In this document: positions 56,901 to 64,000 of the stretch, one piece after another | Position numbering within the stretch: the first letter of the stretch is position 1 | Layout: every line of letters starts with the position of its first letter | NCBI RefSeq assembly: GCF_005871165.1 | Contig: NZ_SWKP01000003.1 | Coordinates: forward strand, 186,001 to 250,000 | Direction of reading: 5' to 3' | DNA length: 64,000 bases | Source of the DNA: Maricaulis alexandrii | GTDB taxonomy: Bacteria; Pseudomonadota; Alphaproteobacteria; Caulobacterales; Maricaulaceae | Notes under the pieces: model-generated | Database searches by the model: none | Seen by the model: the letters and a program-made list of their open reading frames with translations, nothing else | Told to the model about the DNA's origin: nothing | Program-made: the position numbers and the translations under genes

Positions 56901-59900
56901 GCCAATATCACGGTGGGGAATGGCTCCGCGTCGTCCCTGTCGGGTTCGGGTGACACCTACACCGCGACGATCACGCCGGCTGCCGATGGCACGGTGACCG
57001 TGGATGTCGCCGCTGATGTGGCGTCTGATGCAGCAGGCAATCTCAACACGGCTGCGGTCCAGTACTCGGTCGAAGCCGATGTCACGGCACCGACCCTGGC
57101 GATCACCGGTCCCTCTGCGACGCAGACGGGTGCTTTCACGGCCACCTTCACTTTCTCCGAGGATGTGACAGGCTTCGCGCTGGCGAATATCACCGTGGGC
57201 AATGGTTCTGCGTCTTCGCTGGCCGGTTCGGGCGATACCTATACCGCCACCATCACGCCGTCCGCGGACGGAACGGTCACGGTTGATGTCGCGGCCGATG
57301 CGGCCAGTGATGCGGCCGGGAATGGCAATACGGCGGCGACCCAGTTCTCCGTCGAAACCGATGTGACCGCACCGACCCTGACCATCACGGGGCCGTCGGC
57401 GACACAAACCGGAGCCTTCACGGCCACCTTCACCTTCTCCGAGGATGTGACAGGCTTTGCCGTCGCGGACATTTCAGTCGGCAATGGTTCGGCGTCTTCG
57501 CTCGCCGGCTCGGGTGACACGTATACGGCGACCATCACGCCGGCGGCGGATGGTACGGTGACGGTCGATGTGGCGGCGGATGCGGCGATCGATGATGCGG
57601 GCAATGGCAATACGGCAGCGACCCAGTTCTCGGTTGATGCCGATGTCACCGCGCCGGACGTCACCATTTCCGGCCCGACAGCGGCGCTGAATTTCGCCTT
57701 CACGGCGACCTTCACTTTCTCCGAGGATGTGACCGGATTTGCCCTGGCCGATATTTCGGTTGGCAATGGTGCGGCCTCGGCCTTCGCGGGCTCTGGTGAC
57801 ACCTATACGGCCACCATCACACCCTCTTCGGATGGCGCTGTGACCGTGGATGTGGCGGCTGATGTCGCCGCCGACGCGGCCGGCAATGGCAATACGGTGG
57901 CGACCCAGTTCTCGGTGGATGCGGACCTGACCGCACCGACCGTCGCGATCACCGGTCCGAGCGATGTCCAGACGGGCGCTTTCACGGCCACGTTCACCTT
58001 CTCCGAAGATGTGACGGGCTTTGCCCTGGCCGATATCACGGTGGGCAATGGCGCAGCGTCCGACCTGGCCGGCTCCGGTGACACCTACACGGCCACGATC
58101 ACCCCGGCCGCCGATGGTGCGGTCACGGTCGATGTGGCGGGCGATGTCGCCACGGACGCAGCCGGCAATGGCAATGCGGTTGCCACGCAGTTCAGCGTGG
58201 ACGCCGATATCAGCGCTCCGACTGCCAACACGCTGAACATGTCGGACCTGGATCTGCGTCTGACCGATGTGGGCACCAGTGTCACGATCGCCATCGGCTT
58301 CTCGGAAGCCATGGATACGGCCGAAACGCCGGAATTCAGCTTTGATCCCGGCATTGCCGACACGCTGACCTTCGATTCCGGTGCCTGGTCCAACGGCGAC
58401 ACCACTTTCACGGCGACCTTCACGGTCAGCGATGAAGGTGTCGGGGCCAGCGATGTTGATGTGACGGTCAGTGGCGCGGTTGACGCCGCCGGCAATACCT
58501 CACCGGATGCCACCTTCACCGATGTCTTCTCGGTCGAGATGCGGCGGGGTTCCATCGAGGTTGTCGAGACCATTGATGGTGCCATTGATGGCAGCTTTGC
58601 CTTCACCGGTGATCTCGGGGCTTTCACGGTGGATACCTCCGCCCAGACCGGTTCCGAATTCTTCGATGACCTGTCGGAAGGCAGTTACAGCTTTGCCGTG
58701 GCGGAGCTGGAAGGGTTCACTCTGCAGGACATTGTCTGCACGGGTGGCACGACCAGCATCGATGTCGCCTCAGGCAGCGTTGCGGTGACGCTCGGGCCGA
58801 CGGATGCGGTCAGCTGTGACTTCCAGACGCTCGCTGATCCGGACATTGACGAGACCACCATTCCGGAGGTCGAGATCGAGCTGCCGGTCGGTACGGATGA
58901 TCCGACGACCGAAACCGTGGCGTTCAGCCTCGACAATGTCGGTGGCGAAGACTTCTTCTTCACGGCCACGACGGATGTCGACTGGCTGCTGATCGACCCG
59001 ACTTCGGGGTCGATTCCGGCAGAAGGTTCGCTGGAGTTCACGATCGAGTTCACCGATGCGGTGCTGGATCTGGAGCCGGGCACCTATACGGCGACGATCA
59101 CCATCACGGAGACATCCGGTGGCGTGCCGAACAAGGATTATGCCAGCGCGCCGACCCTTTCGACGATCAACATTCCGGTGACCGTGACGCTGGAGCCGCG
59201 TGAGGGCAATCTGACGATTGTGGCGACCACGGCCCCGATGGAAGCCGGTGACGGCCAGTTCAATTACACGTCCACGCTGGACGGTCTGGACGGGCTGAGC
59301 CTGGCCACCTCGGGCGGCACCGCGTCTTCCAGCACGTTGACGATCGAGCGGGGCAGCTATGACCTCACCCAGCTCGCGTCGGAAGGCTGGGACCTGGCCT
59401 CCATCAGCTGTGTCGGCGACACGGATGGCGGTTCGGTCGTGGACCTGGATACGGGAACCGTGACGATCGACCTCGATGCCGAGGAAGACATCACCTGTAC
59501 CTTTGCCAACCGCCGCAATGAGGAGTTCATCCGGGCGATCACCCTGTCCGCGATCCGGTCCTTCATGGCCGCCCGGGCGGATCTGATCCTGACCAATGGT
59601 CCGGACGTTTCCAGCCGCATGCGGGGCGACCGGGCTGGCGCCACTCCGACGCGCTTTGCCGCCGACTTCCGCGACGGCCGCTTCAATGCGGATCTGTCCA
59701 CCAGCCTGAGCGCGATCCGCCAGGCCGCGGAAGCCAATGCGCCACAGACGCCGGGGCATGATCGCTTCTCGTTGGCCGGTCAGACCGGTCTGCAGAGCCT
59801 TGACGTCTGGATGCAGGCCAGTTTCTCCAGCATCAATGACAATCGCGCCGGACTGAATTCGGATACCGATTTCGGCCTCTACTATCTCGGCGTCGATGCC

Positions 59901-60575
59901 ATGGCGTCTGAGAACATGCTGGTTGGTGTGCTGGTCCAGTTCGACCATGCCGCCACCACAACCGGCGAATGGCGCAGCCGCGTCGAGGGTGATGGCTGGA
60001 TGGTCGGGCCCTACATGGTCGCCCGTCTGGGAGAGGCCGCCTATTTCGATGCCCGTGCCGCTTGGGGCCGATCGGACAATACGGTGAACCCGATCGGGCT
60101 CTACACCGATGCGTTCGAGACCGACCGCTGGCTGCTGGAAGCCCATTTGATCGGCGATATCACCCGCGGCAATTGGCGTATCTCCCCGGAGATCGGCTTG
60201 GCCTATTTCTCCGAAACCCAGGACGCCTACACGGATACGCTGGGCATCTACATTCCGAGCCAGGATCTCACGATCGGGCGCCTGAATGTGGGGCCGGAAA
60301 TCGCTTACCGGTTCGAACGCGAGGGCGGGGCTTACATCGAGCCCTATGTCCACCTCAACGTGGTCTATGACTATGATGATGCTGACGTGTTCAATCTGAG
60401 TGGCCAGCTGCAGTCGCTGGGCTTCATGCGCGGCGATGCCCGTCTCGGCATCAATGCCGAACTGGGCAATGGCGGACTGATCTCCGGTGAAGTCTCAATT
60501 CTGGGTCTGGGTGAGGGCGAGTTCGAAGCGAACAGCGCCATGATCCGGGTCCGCCTGCCACTGAGCCTGCACTGA
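50979..60575 (+). CDS. giant autotransporter adhesin with Ig-like repeat array (3198 residues)
   Basis: A type V secreted surface protein. An extended signal peptide (about 1-45, cleavage near GFAQS) precedes a large beta-rich passenger. Residues about 46-670 hold cohesin/Ig-like and DUF11-like modules. Residues about 675-1182 hold four choice-of-anchor D modules, each with IADG, then TF-I-TNxGxGTLTL, then SDDxDExPY. Residues 1283-2411 hold twelve Ig-like (Big-type) repeats of 94 residues. Residues 2412-2900 hold one divergent repeat and prealbumin-like modules. Residues about 2925-3198 form the autotransporter barrel (GLYYLGVDAMASENMLVG, then YIEPYVHLNVVYDYDDADVF), ending LPLSLH, without the usual terminal aromatic. 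It is probably an adhesin or biofilm factor; no protease or lipase motif is visible. Confidence 0.9.
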   Translation: MNVLKISSLVSGAANLLTHVSKTLLPALVLGSGLAAATTGQGFAQSFSTTSAISDVDGGQLLAGDQLSLSVNIWDSDATYSFADIAYSVDFSTADSGITVDTVTFSPYCTDATRGFSEQPGPEIDVYNLAPFNINNQGFGCFATFTFTLPDDIATGTYTVDVSDATATAIDGSMVETPHSQALNDASFTVVADTVGPTPVIYTPGSDLPDEPFDISIQWGETVQNFVSGDISVTNGAVTSFDPVVGEAGGSDAANFNVTITPSGPGTVTIDVPAGVADDLAGNANTDTDSASVEILTLASMTLQVLTNPVDAGDGFSFRFTVTNDNLSASLSSGALSMTASDTLSGLTMSLASTPAEPCGTGSGAVLTNSNGTLTVTGMALAAGASCTFDVDATVPGGAASGNYNFGFNSWSYSLDGNPVTGSAVGATLQVPGTEGGGAPLVFSKTFSEASVSPGSTIDVEYQIVPAEGSDLSSATFTDDFDAALSGLAITGDLPSAPCGTGSSLSGTSTLTLTGGNLADGESCTFSVTLTVPSGASGGTVTSTTSDLAGFADDGGGAAAFTEGGASDSFQVNVVALTNTLSTDATSPGVGEAFEVTLRFSKAVTGLDLSDFSVANVVLSNLAPVAGEFAYTFDATPQATGALSIFLPGDSVVDDGSNGNPLSNTISLTAVAATPEIDVTGLGVAIADGTTVPDLNNGTNFGSVGTSGSTKVRTFVITNSGTGTLTFTGGTPITLSGTDASEFTVVSQPSTLAPGATFDLQISYDPSTSAEHNATVSIASDDADEDPYTFVIRGTGAAGPEITISGNSIDIADGDVTATTTDHTDFGSIDLGSSQVRTFTITNDGDGTLTLGANAVSLDQTESQFAVTSQPATTLAPSATTTFSITYTPTTVGARAATVNVASDDADENPYNFAIAATGTGGVEVNLTGNSIDIADGDTVPASADGTDFGSLNVGDTVTQTFIIQNSGTTTLTLSPAPIEVSGQSVGSTTVDVFGSSDFSITSQPSTSIAAGTTSSFVVSYTPSSTGTVAATTIAFGTDDPDEQRYEFAVTGFATAPEIAVTGEGNDIPDGDTTPVATDGTLFGSYDEDSGSEAQTFTITNSGDGLMTLGSDAVSVSGTNAADFTVTAQPATTVAASGGTTTFEITFDPSGTGSRTATISIANDDLDEAPFTFAVEGEGLDVTAPAAFTVAFDDDPIGSAEASSTSFTFSGAEVGTTYDYSISSSGGGTAVTDTGTISSAGQTISGIDVSGLGDGTLTLSVTLEDASTNSTGPETDTASLDQTAPTVTITGPSASQNGAFTATFTFSEDVTGFALGNISVGNGSASSLAGSGDTYTATITPSADGTVTVDVAADVATDGAGNGNTAASQFSVEADVTVPTVAITGPSATQTGAFTATVTFSEDVSGFAIGDISAGNATLTNFSTVTAQVYTVTVTPSADGSVTLDVAADVATDGSGNGNTAATQFSVEADVTAPTATISGPTTPQNGAFTATITFSEAVTGFAIGEVVSSNSGLTGFSGSGDTYTVTVTPSGDGPVTLDVAAGVATDAAGNDNTAASQFSVTADLTAPTTTISGPTDVQNGTFTVDFDFSEDVTGFDLTNVTVGNGAASVFSGSGDSYSVTITPSATGTVTVDVAADVATDVAGNGNTAATQYSVEADLTAPTLIISGPSATQTGAFTATFTFSEAVTGFAVGNITVGNGSVSGLSGSGDTYTATITPSADGTVTVDVAADAAVDSGNNGNTAASQFSVEADVTVPTVAITGPSATQTGAFTATFTFSEDVTGFALGNISVGNGSASSLAGSGDTYTATITPSADGTVTVDVAADAATDAAGNGNTAATQFSVGADVTAPTLAITGPSATQTGAFTATFTFSEDVTGFALGNITVGNGSASSLAGSGDTYTATITPAADGTVTVDVAADAASDAAGNGNTAATQFSVEADISAPTLTITGPSAAQTGAFTATFTFSEDVTGFALANITVGNGSASSLSGSGDTYTATITPAADGTVTVDVAADVASDAAGNLNTAAVQYSVEADVTAPTLAITGPSATQTGAFTATFTFSEDVTGFALANITVGNGSASSLAGSGDTYTATITPSADGTVTVDVAADAASDAAGNGNTAATQFSVETDVTAPTLTITGPSATQTGAFTATFTFSEDVTGFAVADISVGNGSASSLAGSGDTYTATITPAADGTVTVDVAADAAIDDAGNGNTAATQFSVDADVTAPDVTISGPTAALNFAFTATFTFSEDVTGFALADISVGNGAASAFAGSGDTYTATITPSSDGAVTVDVAADVAADAAGNGNTVATQFSVDADLTAPTVAITGPSDVQTGAFTATFTFSEDVTGFALADITVGNGAASDLAGSGDTYTATITPAADGAVTVDVAGDVATDAAGNGNAVATQFSVDADISAPTANTLNMSDLDLRLTDVGTSVTIAIGFSEAMDTAETPEFSFDPGIADTLTFDSGAWSNGDTTFTATFTVSDEGVGASDVDVTVSGAVDAAGNTSPDATFTDVFSVEMRRGSIEVVETIDGAIDGSFAFTGDLGAFTVDTSAQTGSEFFDDLSEGSYSFAVAELEGFTLQDIVCTGGTTSIDVASGSVAVTLGPTDAVSCDFQTLADPDIDETTIPEVEIELPVGTDDPTTETVAFSLDNVGGEDFFFTATTDVDWLLIDPTSGSIPAEGSLEFTIEFTDAVLDLEPGTYTATITITETSGGVPNKDYASAPTLSTINIPVTVTLEPREGNLTIVATTAPMEAGDGQFNYTSTLDGLDGLSLATSGGTASSSTLTIERGSYDLTQLASEGWDLASISCVGDTDGGSVVDLDTGTVTIDLDAEEDITCTFANRRNEEFIRAITLSAIRSFMAARADLILTNGPDVSSRMRGDRAGATPTRFAADFRDGRFNADLSTSLSAIRQAAEANAPQTPGHDRFSLAGQTGLQSLDVWMQASFSSINDNRAGLNSDTDFGLYYLGVDAMASENMLVGVLVQFDHAATTTGEWRSRVEGDGWMVGPYMVARLGEAAYFDARAAWGRSDNTVNPIGLYTDAFETDRWLLEAHLIGDITRGNWRISPEIGLAYFSETQDAYTDTLGIYIPSQDLTIGRLNVGPEIAYRFEREGGAYIEPYVHLNVVYDYDDADVFNLSGQLQSLGFMRGDARLGINAELGNGGLISGEVSILGLGEGEFEANSAMIRVRLPLSLH
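54825..58211 (+). repeat. 12-copy in-frame tandem repeat, 282 bp per unit
   Basis: Twelve units of 94 codons (unit 2 has 95) encode the Ig-like domains of the autotransporter. The consensus begins TAPT-x-x-ITGPSATQTGAF, then FSEDVTGFALGNI, VGNGSASSLAGSGDTYTA, and ends AGNGNTAATQFSVEADV. Units 6-10 are nearly identical in protein and very similar in DNA; units 2-4 and 11-12 are more diverged. This suggests recent expansion or gene conversion in the middle of the array. Confidence 0.95.
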
Positions 60576-60588
60576 AGACGATAAACAG

Positions 60589-60620
60589 ACGGGCCGGTGT
60601 CACTGCACACCGGCCCGTTT
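60589..60620 (+). terminator. intrinsic terminator of the autotransporter gene
   Basis: ACGGGCCGGTGT, loop CACTGC, ACACCGGCCCGT, then a short T-run. The stem is a perfect 12 bp. It begins 13 bp after the stop codon and separates the gene from gspE. Confidence 0.85.
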
Positions 60621-60670
60621 CATCGTCAGGCCGGGCGTGCACATTCCGCGAACTCGGTTAGATTGCTTCC

Positions 60671-62272
60671 ATGCCCAATGATCTGGCTCGCCTTCACGAT
60701 CTGGAAAGCGACGGTGTCCTGTCACCGGCGGATGCCGGTCATGCCGCCGAGGTCCTGCGCCGGACCCGCGAGCCCCTGGATCACATCCTCACCCAGCTGG
60801 GGCTGATTTCCGAAACCGCCCTGGCGGAGCGCTTTGCCCGAACGCAAGGCCTGGATCTTTGGACCGGAGGTCTCGGTGACGGGTTTGAACACCTACCCGA
60901 TGTCTTGAATGCCGACTTCATCCGCCGGGAACGGGTCCTGCCGGTGGCGAGGGATGAGCACGGCATTCGAGTGGCCGTGGTCGACCCCGCTCGCACGGAG
61001 GGCCTGTCGGGTGTCGCCTTCGCTCTTGAGGCTGAAGTCCACCCCGTCATCGTCACGGCAAGCCGCTTCGCCCAACTCCTCGATCAGGCTCTGGGGGAGC
61101 AGGCCGGCAAGGCGTCCGCTGCGTCGGCGACAGGAAAGATCGACGTCTCCGCCGATACCGACCGTTTGCGGGACATCGCCAGTGCCGAACCCATCATCCG
61201 TCTGGTCAATTCCACCATAACCAGCGCCGTGGAAGCGGGCGCGTCGGACATCCATATCGAACCGGGCAGCCGGGATGCCGAAGTCCGCTTGCGGATCGAC
61301 GGCGTGCTGAAACCGCGCGAACGACTTGCCCTGCCACAGGCCTTGGCCTTCATTTCCCGGGTGAAAGTTCTCGCCGATCTCGATATCTCCGAACGGCGAC
61401 GGCCGCAGGATGGCCGGATCTCGATCCCTGTGGCGGGCCGCAGCGTGGATCTGCGCGTCTCCGTCATTCCGTCACAGCATGGCGAAAGTCTGGTCGTGCG
61501 CCTGCTGGACCCGGATGCCAGCTTGCGCGACCTCGATCATCTGGGCTTTCCCGAGCAGGTCCTGGGCGTGGCCCGAACCGCGATTGCCAAACCGCATGGA
61601 CTTGTCCTGGTCACGGGGCCGACCGGGAGCGGCAAGACCACGACCCTTTACGCCTTCCTGCGCCAACTGGCGGACGGGCACCGGAAAATCCTGACCATCG
61701 AGGACCCGATCGAATACCGGCTGCCCGGCATTGCCCAATCCCAGACCAATCCCGCCATTGGTGTGACGTTTGCCAGCGCCTTGCGGTCTTTCCTGCGCCA
61801 TGACCCGGATGTGGTGATGGTTGGCGAAATCCGGGATGCCGAGACCGCGCGAACGGCCATCCAGGCTGCGATGACCGGGCATTTGGTCCTGTCGACCATC
61901 CACACCAATGACGCGCCGTCCGCCGTGGTTCGCCTGATGGATATGGGCATTGAGGACTATCTGGTCGCCTCGACCCTTTCGGCGGTTTTTGCCCAGCGCC
62001 TGGTGCGTCGGCTTTGCCGGAATTGCGGCGGACAGGGTTGCGAAAGCTGTGGCGGCGAAGGTTATCAGGGGCGCCTGGCCATTGCCGAAGGCTTTGCGGT
62101 GGAGGATGCCGTCCGCAAATCCATCCAGACCGGTTTGAACGAAGCCGATTTCCGGGAGAGCCTGATCGGGCAGGGATATCGTCCCATGCTGCTGGAAGGG
62201 CAGGACCGGATCACGTCCGGTGACACGACCGAGGCCGAAGTCCGGCGCACGGTGGGTTGGACCGCGTCATGA
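60671..62272 (+). CDS. gspE: type II secretion ATPase GspE
   Basis: A 533-residue cytosolic ATPase that powers pseudopilus assembly. The N-terminal N1E/N2E domain (about 1-150) binds the platform. The core has GASDIHIEPG, Walker A GPTGSGKTTT (about 317), the Asp box EDPIEY, Walker B VVMVGEIRDAET and the His box GHLVLSTIHTNDA. The tetracysteine zinc motif CRNCGGQGCESC lies near residue 455. It overlaps gspF by 4 bases. The C-terminal section after the zinc site is normal in length. Confidence 0.95.
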   Translation: MPNDLARLHDLESDGVLSPADAGHAAEVLRRTREPLDHILTQLGLISETALAERFARTQGLDLWTGGLGDGFEHLPDVLNADFIRRERVLPVARDEHGIRVAVVDPARTEGLSGVAFALEAEVHPVIVTASRFAQLLDQALGEQAGKASAASATGKIDVSADTDRLRDIASAEPIIRLVNSTITSAVEAGASDIHIEPGSRDAEVRLRIDGVLKPRERLALPQALAFISRVKVLADLDISERRRPQDGRISIPVAGRSVDLRVSVIPSQHGESLVVRLLDPDASLRDLDHLGFPEQVLGVARTAIAKPHGLVLVTGPTGSGKTTTLYAFLRQLADGHRKILTIEDPIEYRLPGIAQSQTNPAIGVTFASALRSFLRHDPDVVMVGEIRDAETARTAIQAAMTGHLVLSTIHTNDAPSAVVRLMDMGIEDYLVASTLSAVFAQRLVRRLCRNCGGQGCESCGGEGYQGRLAIAEGFAVEDAVRKSIQTGLNEADFRESLIGQGYRPMLLEGQDRITSGDTTEAEVRRTVGWTAS

Positions 62273-63498
62273 ACGGCGCAAGCGACGCCACCCAGAGCCG
62301 GATTTGGCGCTACACCGCTGAGGAGGACGATGGACGGATCGTGCGCGGTGAACTGGCAGCCCTGGATCGCGCAGATGCGATCCGGCAAGTGCACGCGCTC
62401 GGCGCGACGCCGGTCGACCTCCAGATCGTCAAATCGTCCAGACTGTTCCAGCTTCGGTCGCGCCGTCAAAGCCTGTCCTTGAGGGAAACTGTCGATCTGG
62501 TCCGGGGCATTGCCGATCTGGCCGCTGCGGAACTCCCGCTCAAGGATGTCCTGGCCAGTCTGGGAGAGCGCGAAAAGCGACCGGCCCTGAAAGGTGTGAT
62601 TGCGCGGTTGGAAGCCCGCGTGCGTCGAGGCGACAGTCTCAGCTCCGCCGTCCGGGAGGATCCAGCTGGCCTGCCCAGAGCCCTCTATGCACTCGCCGAA
62701 GCGGGCGAGGAATCAGGCCTGCTGGCGCGAAACTACACGGACCTCGCTGATCAATTGGAGCGGGACCTTGAATTGCGCAATGAGATGACCGCGCAAATGG
62801 TCTATCCGGGCATTCTGGTCGTGGTCTTCATGGGCACGCTCCTCTTCATGGCCCATTTCATCCTGCCGACCTTCGAGAACGTCTTCGACAATGCGGCCAC
62901 TCCACCACCAGCGCTGACGCAGTTTGTCATCGAGGCCGGTGCCTTCCTGCGCATCTGGGGTATCTGGCTGCCCGTCGCCATCGTCGGGCTGGCGGTTCTG
63001 GTCCAGACGGCCGCGCGCGCCATGCCGGACCAGGCTGACCGATTGATGGCGCAGCTGCCGGTGCTGGGCTGGATTCGCCTGCGGGTCGATACTGTCCGTT
63101 ATTGCCAAGCCCTTGGGCTGCTTTTGTCCTCCGGCCGGCCGCTGGCCCGGGCTGAGGCTGTGGCGAGGGAAGCCATTTCCTCGCCGGGTTTGCGCCGTCG
63201 TCATGCCCGCGCCGCGGAACAGGTGAGGGCTGGATCGGTGTTTTCGCGGGCACTGGAGACCTGCCAGGCTTTGCCCGAAGACGCCCTGCGCTTGGTCGCG
63301 CTGGGCGAAAAGAGTGGTCATCTGGATACGATGCTGCTGCGGGCTGCGGCTCTGTATGACCGGGAAGTTCGGAACCGGCTGAAAGCGCTGGTGGAATTGA
63401 TCGGCCCGGCAATGATCATCATACTGGCCCTGTGTATTGGCGGGGTCCTGGTCTCCGTCATTCTCGGGGTGCTCAGTCTCAATGAAGCGATTTACTGA
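62269..63498 (+). CDS. gspF: type II secretion inner-membrane platform protein GspF
   Basis: A 409-residue polytopic protein with two T2SSF domains (about 70-195 and 275-395). Three hydrophobic helices are visible, at about 180-200 (YPGILVVVFMGTLLFMAHFILP), 225-250 and the C-terminus (IIILALCIGGVLVSVILGV). LAEAGEESGLL and VALGEKSGHL are the paired family motifs. The N-terminal part begins WRYTAEEDDGRIVRGEL, as in GspF. The ATG at 62269 overlaps the gspE stop. Confidence 0.95.
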   Translation: MNGASDATQSRIWRYTAEEDDGRIVRGELAALDRADAIRQVHALGATPVDLQIVKSSRLFQLRSRRQSLSLRETVDLVRGIADLAAAELPLKDVLASLGEREKRPALKGVIARLEARVRRGDSLSSAVREDPAGLPRALYALAEAGEESGLLARNYTDLADQLERDLELRNEMTAQMVYPGILVVVFMGTLLFMAHFILPTFENVFDNAATPPPALTQFVIEAGAFLRIWGIWLPVAIVGLAVLVQTAARAMPDQADRLMAQLPVLGWIRLRVDTVRYCQALGLLLSSGRPLARAEAVAREAISSPGLRRRHARAAEQVRAGSVFSRALETCQALPEDALRLVALGEKSGHLDTMLLRAAALYDREVRNRLKALVELIGPAMIIILALCIGGVLVSVILGVLSLNEAIY

Positions 63499-63499
63499 C

Positions 63500-63931
63500 A
63501 TGAAAACCGATGACACACAGGCGCGGGACGCCGGGATCACCCTGTTTGAAATCCTGGTCGTAATGGTCCTGATCGCGCTGTTGGCTGCCTTCGTTGCGCC
63601 GCGGGTGATCAGCTATGTCGGCCGCTCCAAGGTGGATGTCGCAGAGGCCCAGATGGCTTCGATCGCGACCTCGCTGGAACTTTATTATCTTGATATGGGC
63701 CGCTATCCGGATGCCCAGGAAGAAGGATTGCAGGCGCTGGTCGAGCCGCCCGCCGACAGCCCGGCCTGGCAGGGTCCGTATTTCAGCAATGCATCCGGCC
63801 TGATGGATCCCTGGGACCGCCCCTATGGCTATGCGCTTGATGCGGAAACCGAGCGATTCACGCTGACAACGCTTGGCCGTGACGGGGAAGAGGGGGGTGA
63901 TGGCGAAGACCGTGATCTCTCCCGCAGCTAG
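63500..63931 (+). CDS. gspG: major pseudopilin GspG
   Basis: A 143-residue prepilin-like protein, the main subunit of the type II pseudopilus. The prepilin site is AG/ITLFEIL, with Glu at +5, followed by a hydrophobic helix (VVMVLIALLAAFVAP). The globular part has MGRYPDAQEEGLQALVEPP and the calcium-loop-like SGLMDPWDRPYGY, both typical of GspG. The C-terminus is an acidic tail. The ATG at 63500 follows the gspF stop by one base; the ATG at 63482 is an alternative inside gspF. Confidence 0.93.
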   Translation: MKTDDTQARDAGITLFEILVVMVLIALLAAFVAPRVISYVGRSKVDVAEAQMASIATSLELYYLDMGRYPDAQEEGLQALVEPPADSPAWQGPYFSNASGLMDPWDRPYGYALDAETERFTLTTLGRDGEEGGDGEDRDLSRS

Positions 63932-64000
63932 TCGGGGCGGGGACGTACCCGATCCTGCATCCAGCGGTTTTTCCCTGTTCGAACTCCTGGTCGTGCTGAC
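63900..64000 (+). CDS. gspH: minor pseudopilin, GspH-like (3' end outside window)
   Basis: An ATG at 63900, preceded by AGGGGGG, opens a frame that overlaps gspG by 32 bases and runs to the window edge. After a 22-residue leader it reads SGFSLFELLVVL, a prepilin cleavage site (G/F) with Glu at +5. Position after gspG points to GspH (or GspI). Only 33 codons are visible, so the exact subunit is inferred from operon order. Confidence 0.75.
   Translation, partial: MAKTVISPAASRGGDVPDPASSGFSLFELLVVL

Noticed and set aside
54825-58211. possible CRISPR-like periodic array
   Set aside because: The period is 282 bp, in frame and wholly coding; there are no short repeats with unique spacers and no cas genes.
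51629-58627. series of minus-strand open frames with exact 282-base spacing inside the autotransporter gene
   Set aside because: They repeat only because the sense repeats do. The sense frame is continuous for 3198 codons with signal peptide and barrel.

Overview
The window is a GC-rich, densely coding alphaproteobacterial chromosome segment. The evidence for the class is: 5-aminolevulinate synthase of the C4 heme pathway, a MucR regulator, the ntrB-ntrC-ntrY-ntrX-trkA-trkH-aminotransferase-hfq-hflX-mazG order, a glyA-nrdR-rib-nusB-thiL block, and an NtrC without the sigma-54 loop as known in Caulobacter. My best guess is Caulobacterales/Maricaulales (Maricaulis-like, Hyphomonadaceae); the genus is inference. 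No rRNA, prophage, insertion sequence or CRISPR array was seen. One tRNA (Pro, GGG) is present.

Layout. 1-4.6 kb: end of a TRIC-type membrane protein, a PLP gamma-family enzyme, hemB, and three small zinc-ribbon plus two-helix membrane proteins, with a 620-bp block of inverted repeats. 4.7-8.6 kb: valine-catabolic genes (acyl-CoA dehydrogenase, 3-hydroxyisobutyryl-CoA hydrolase, 3-hydroxyisobutyrate dehydrogenase) split by a Phd/VapC-type toxin-antitoxin pair. 8.7-11.4 kb: MarR/LdtR-like regulator, hemA, a small protein, mucR. 11.6-20.5 kb: glyA, nrdR, riboflavin genes (reductase-only RibD, RibE, RibBX-type RibBA, RibH), nusB, thiL, an exported protein, and a K+-independent proton pyrophosphatase. 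20.5-25 kb: bamE, a cytochrome bc1 chaperone homologue, plsX-fabH-ihfA-merR, tRNA-Pro. 25-31.6 kb: VOC protein, FAD reductase, ctaA, phytase-like lipoprotein plus PhoX, rplM-rpsI. 31.6-34.1 kb: a LysR/methyltransferase pair bracketed by two copies of the rpsI tail and terminator, then about 800 bp of noncoding, repeat-rich and apparently structured DNA. 34.1-50.5 kb: lipA, a RatA/COQ10 protein, cinA-like, ispDF, dusB, ntrBC, ntrYX, trkAH, aminotransferase, hfq, hflX, mazG. 51-60.6 kb: one 3198-residue autotransporter adhesin with a 12-copy, 282-bp repeat array. 60.7-64 kb: start of a type II secretion operon (gspE, F, G, H), cut by the window edge.

How it fits together. Most of the window is housekeeping: heme (hemA, hemB, ctaA), flavin, lipid and isoprenoid synthesis, nitrogen and potassium control, RNA chaperone and ribosome functions. 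The accessory or unusual parts are the repeat-bracketed LysR/methyltransferase insertion, the structured noncoding block after it, the toxin-antitoxin pair inside the valine genes, the degenerate forms of otherwise standard genes (RibD without deaminase, RibBA without zinc cysteines, NtrC without the sigma-54 loop, MucR without zinc histidines), and the giant adhesin.
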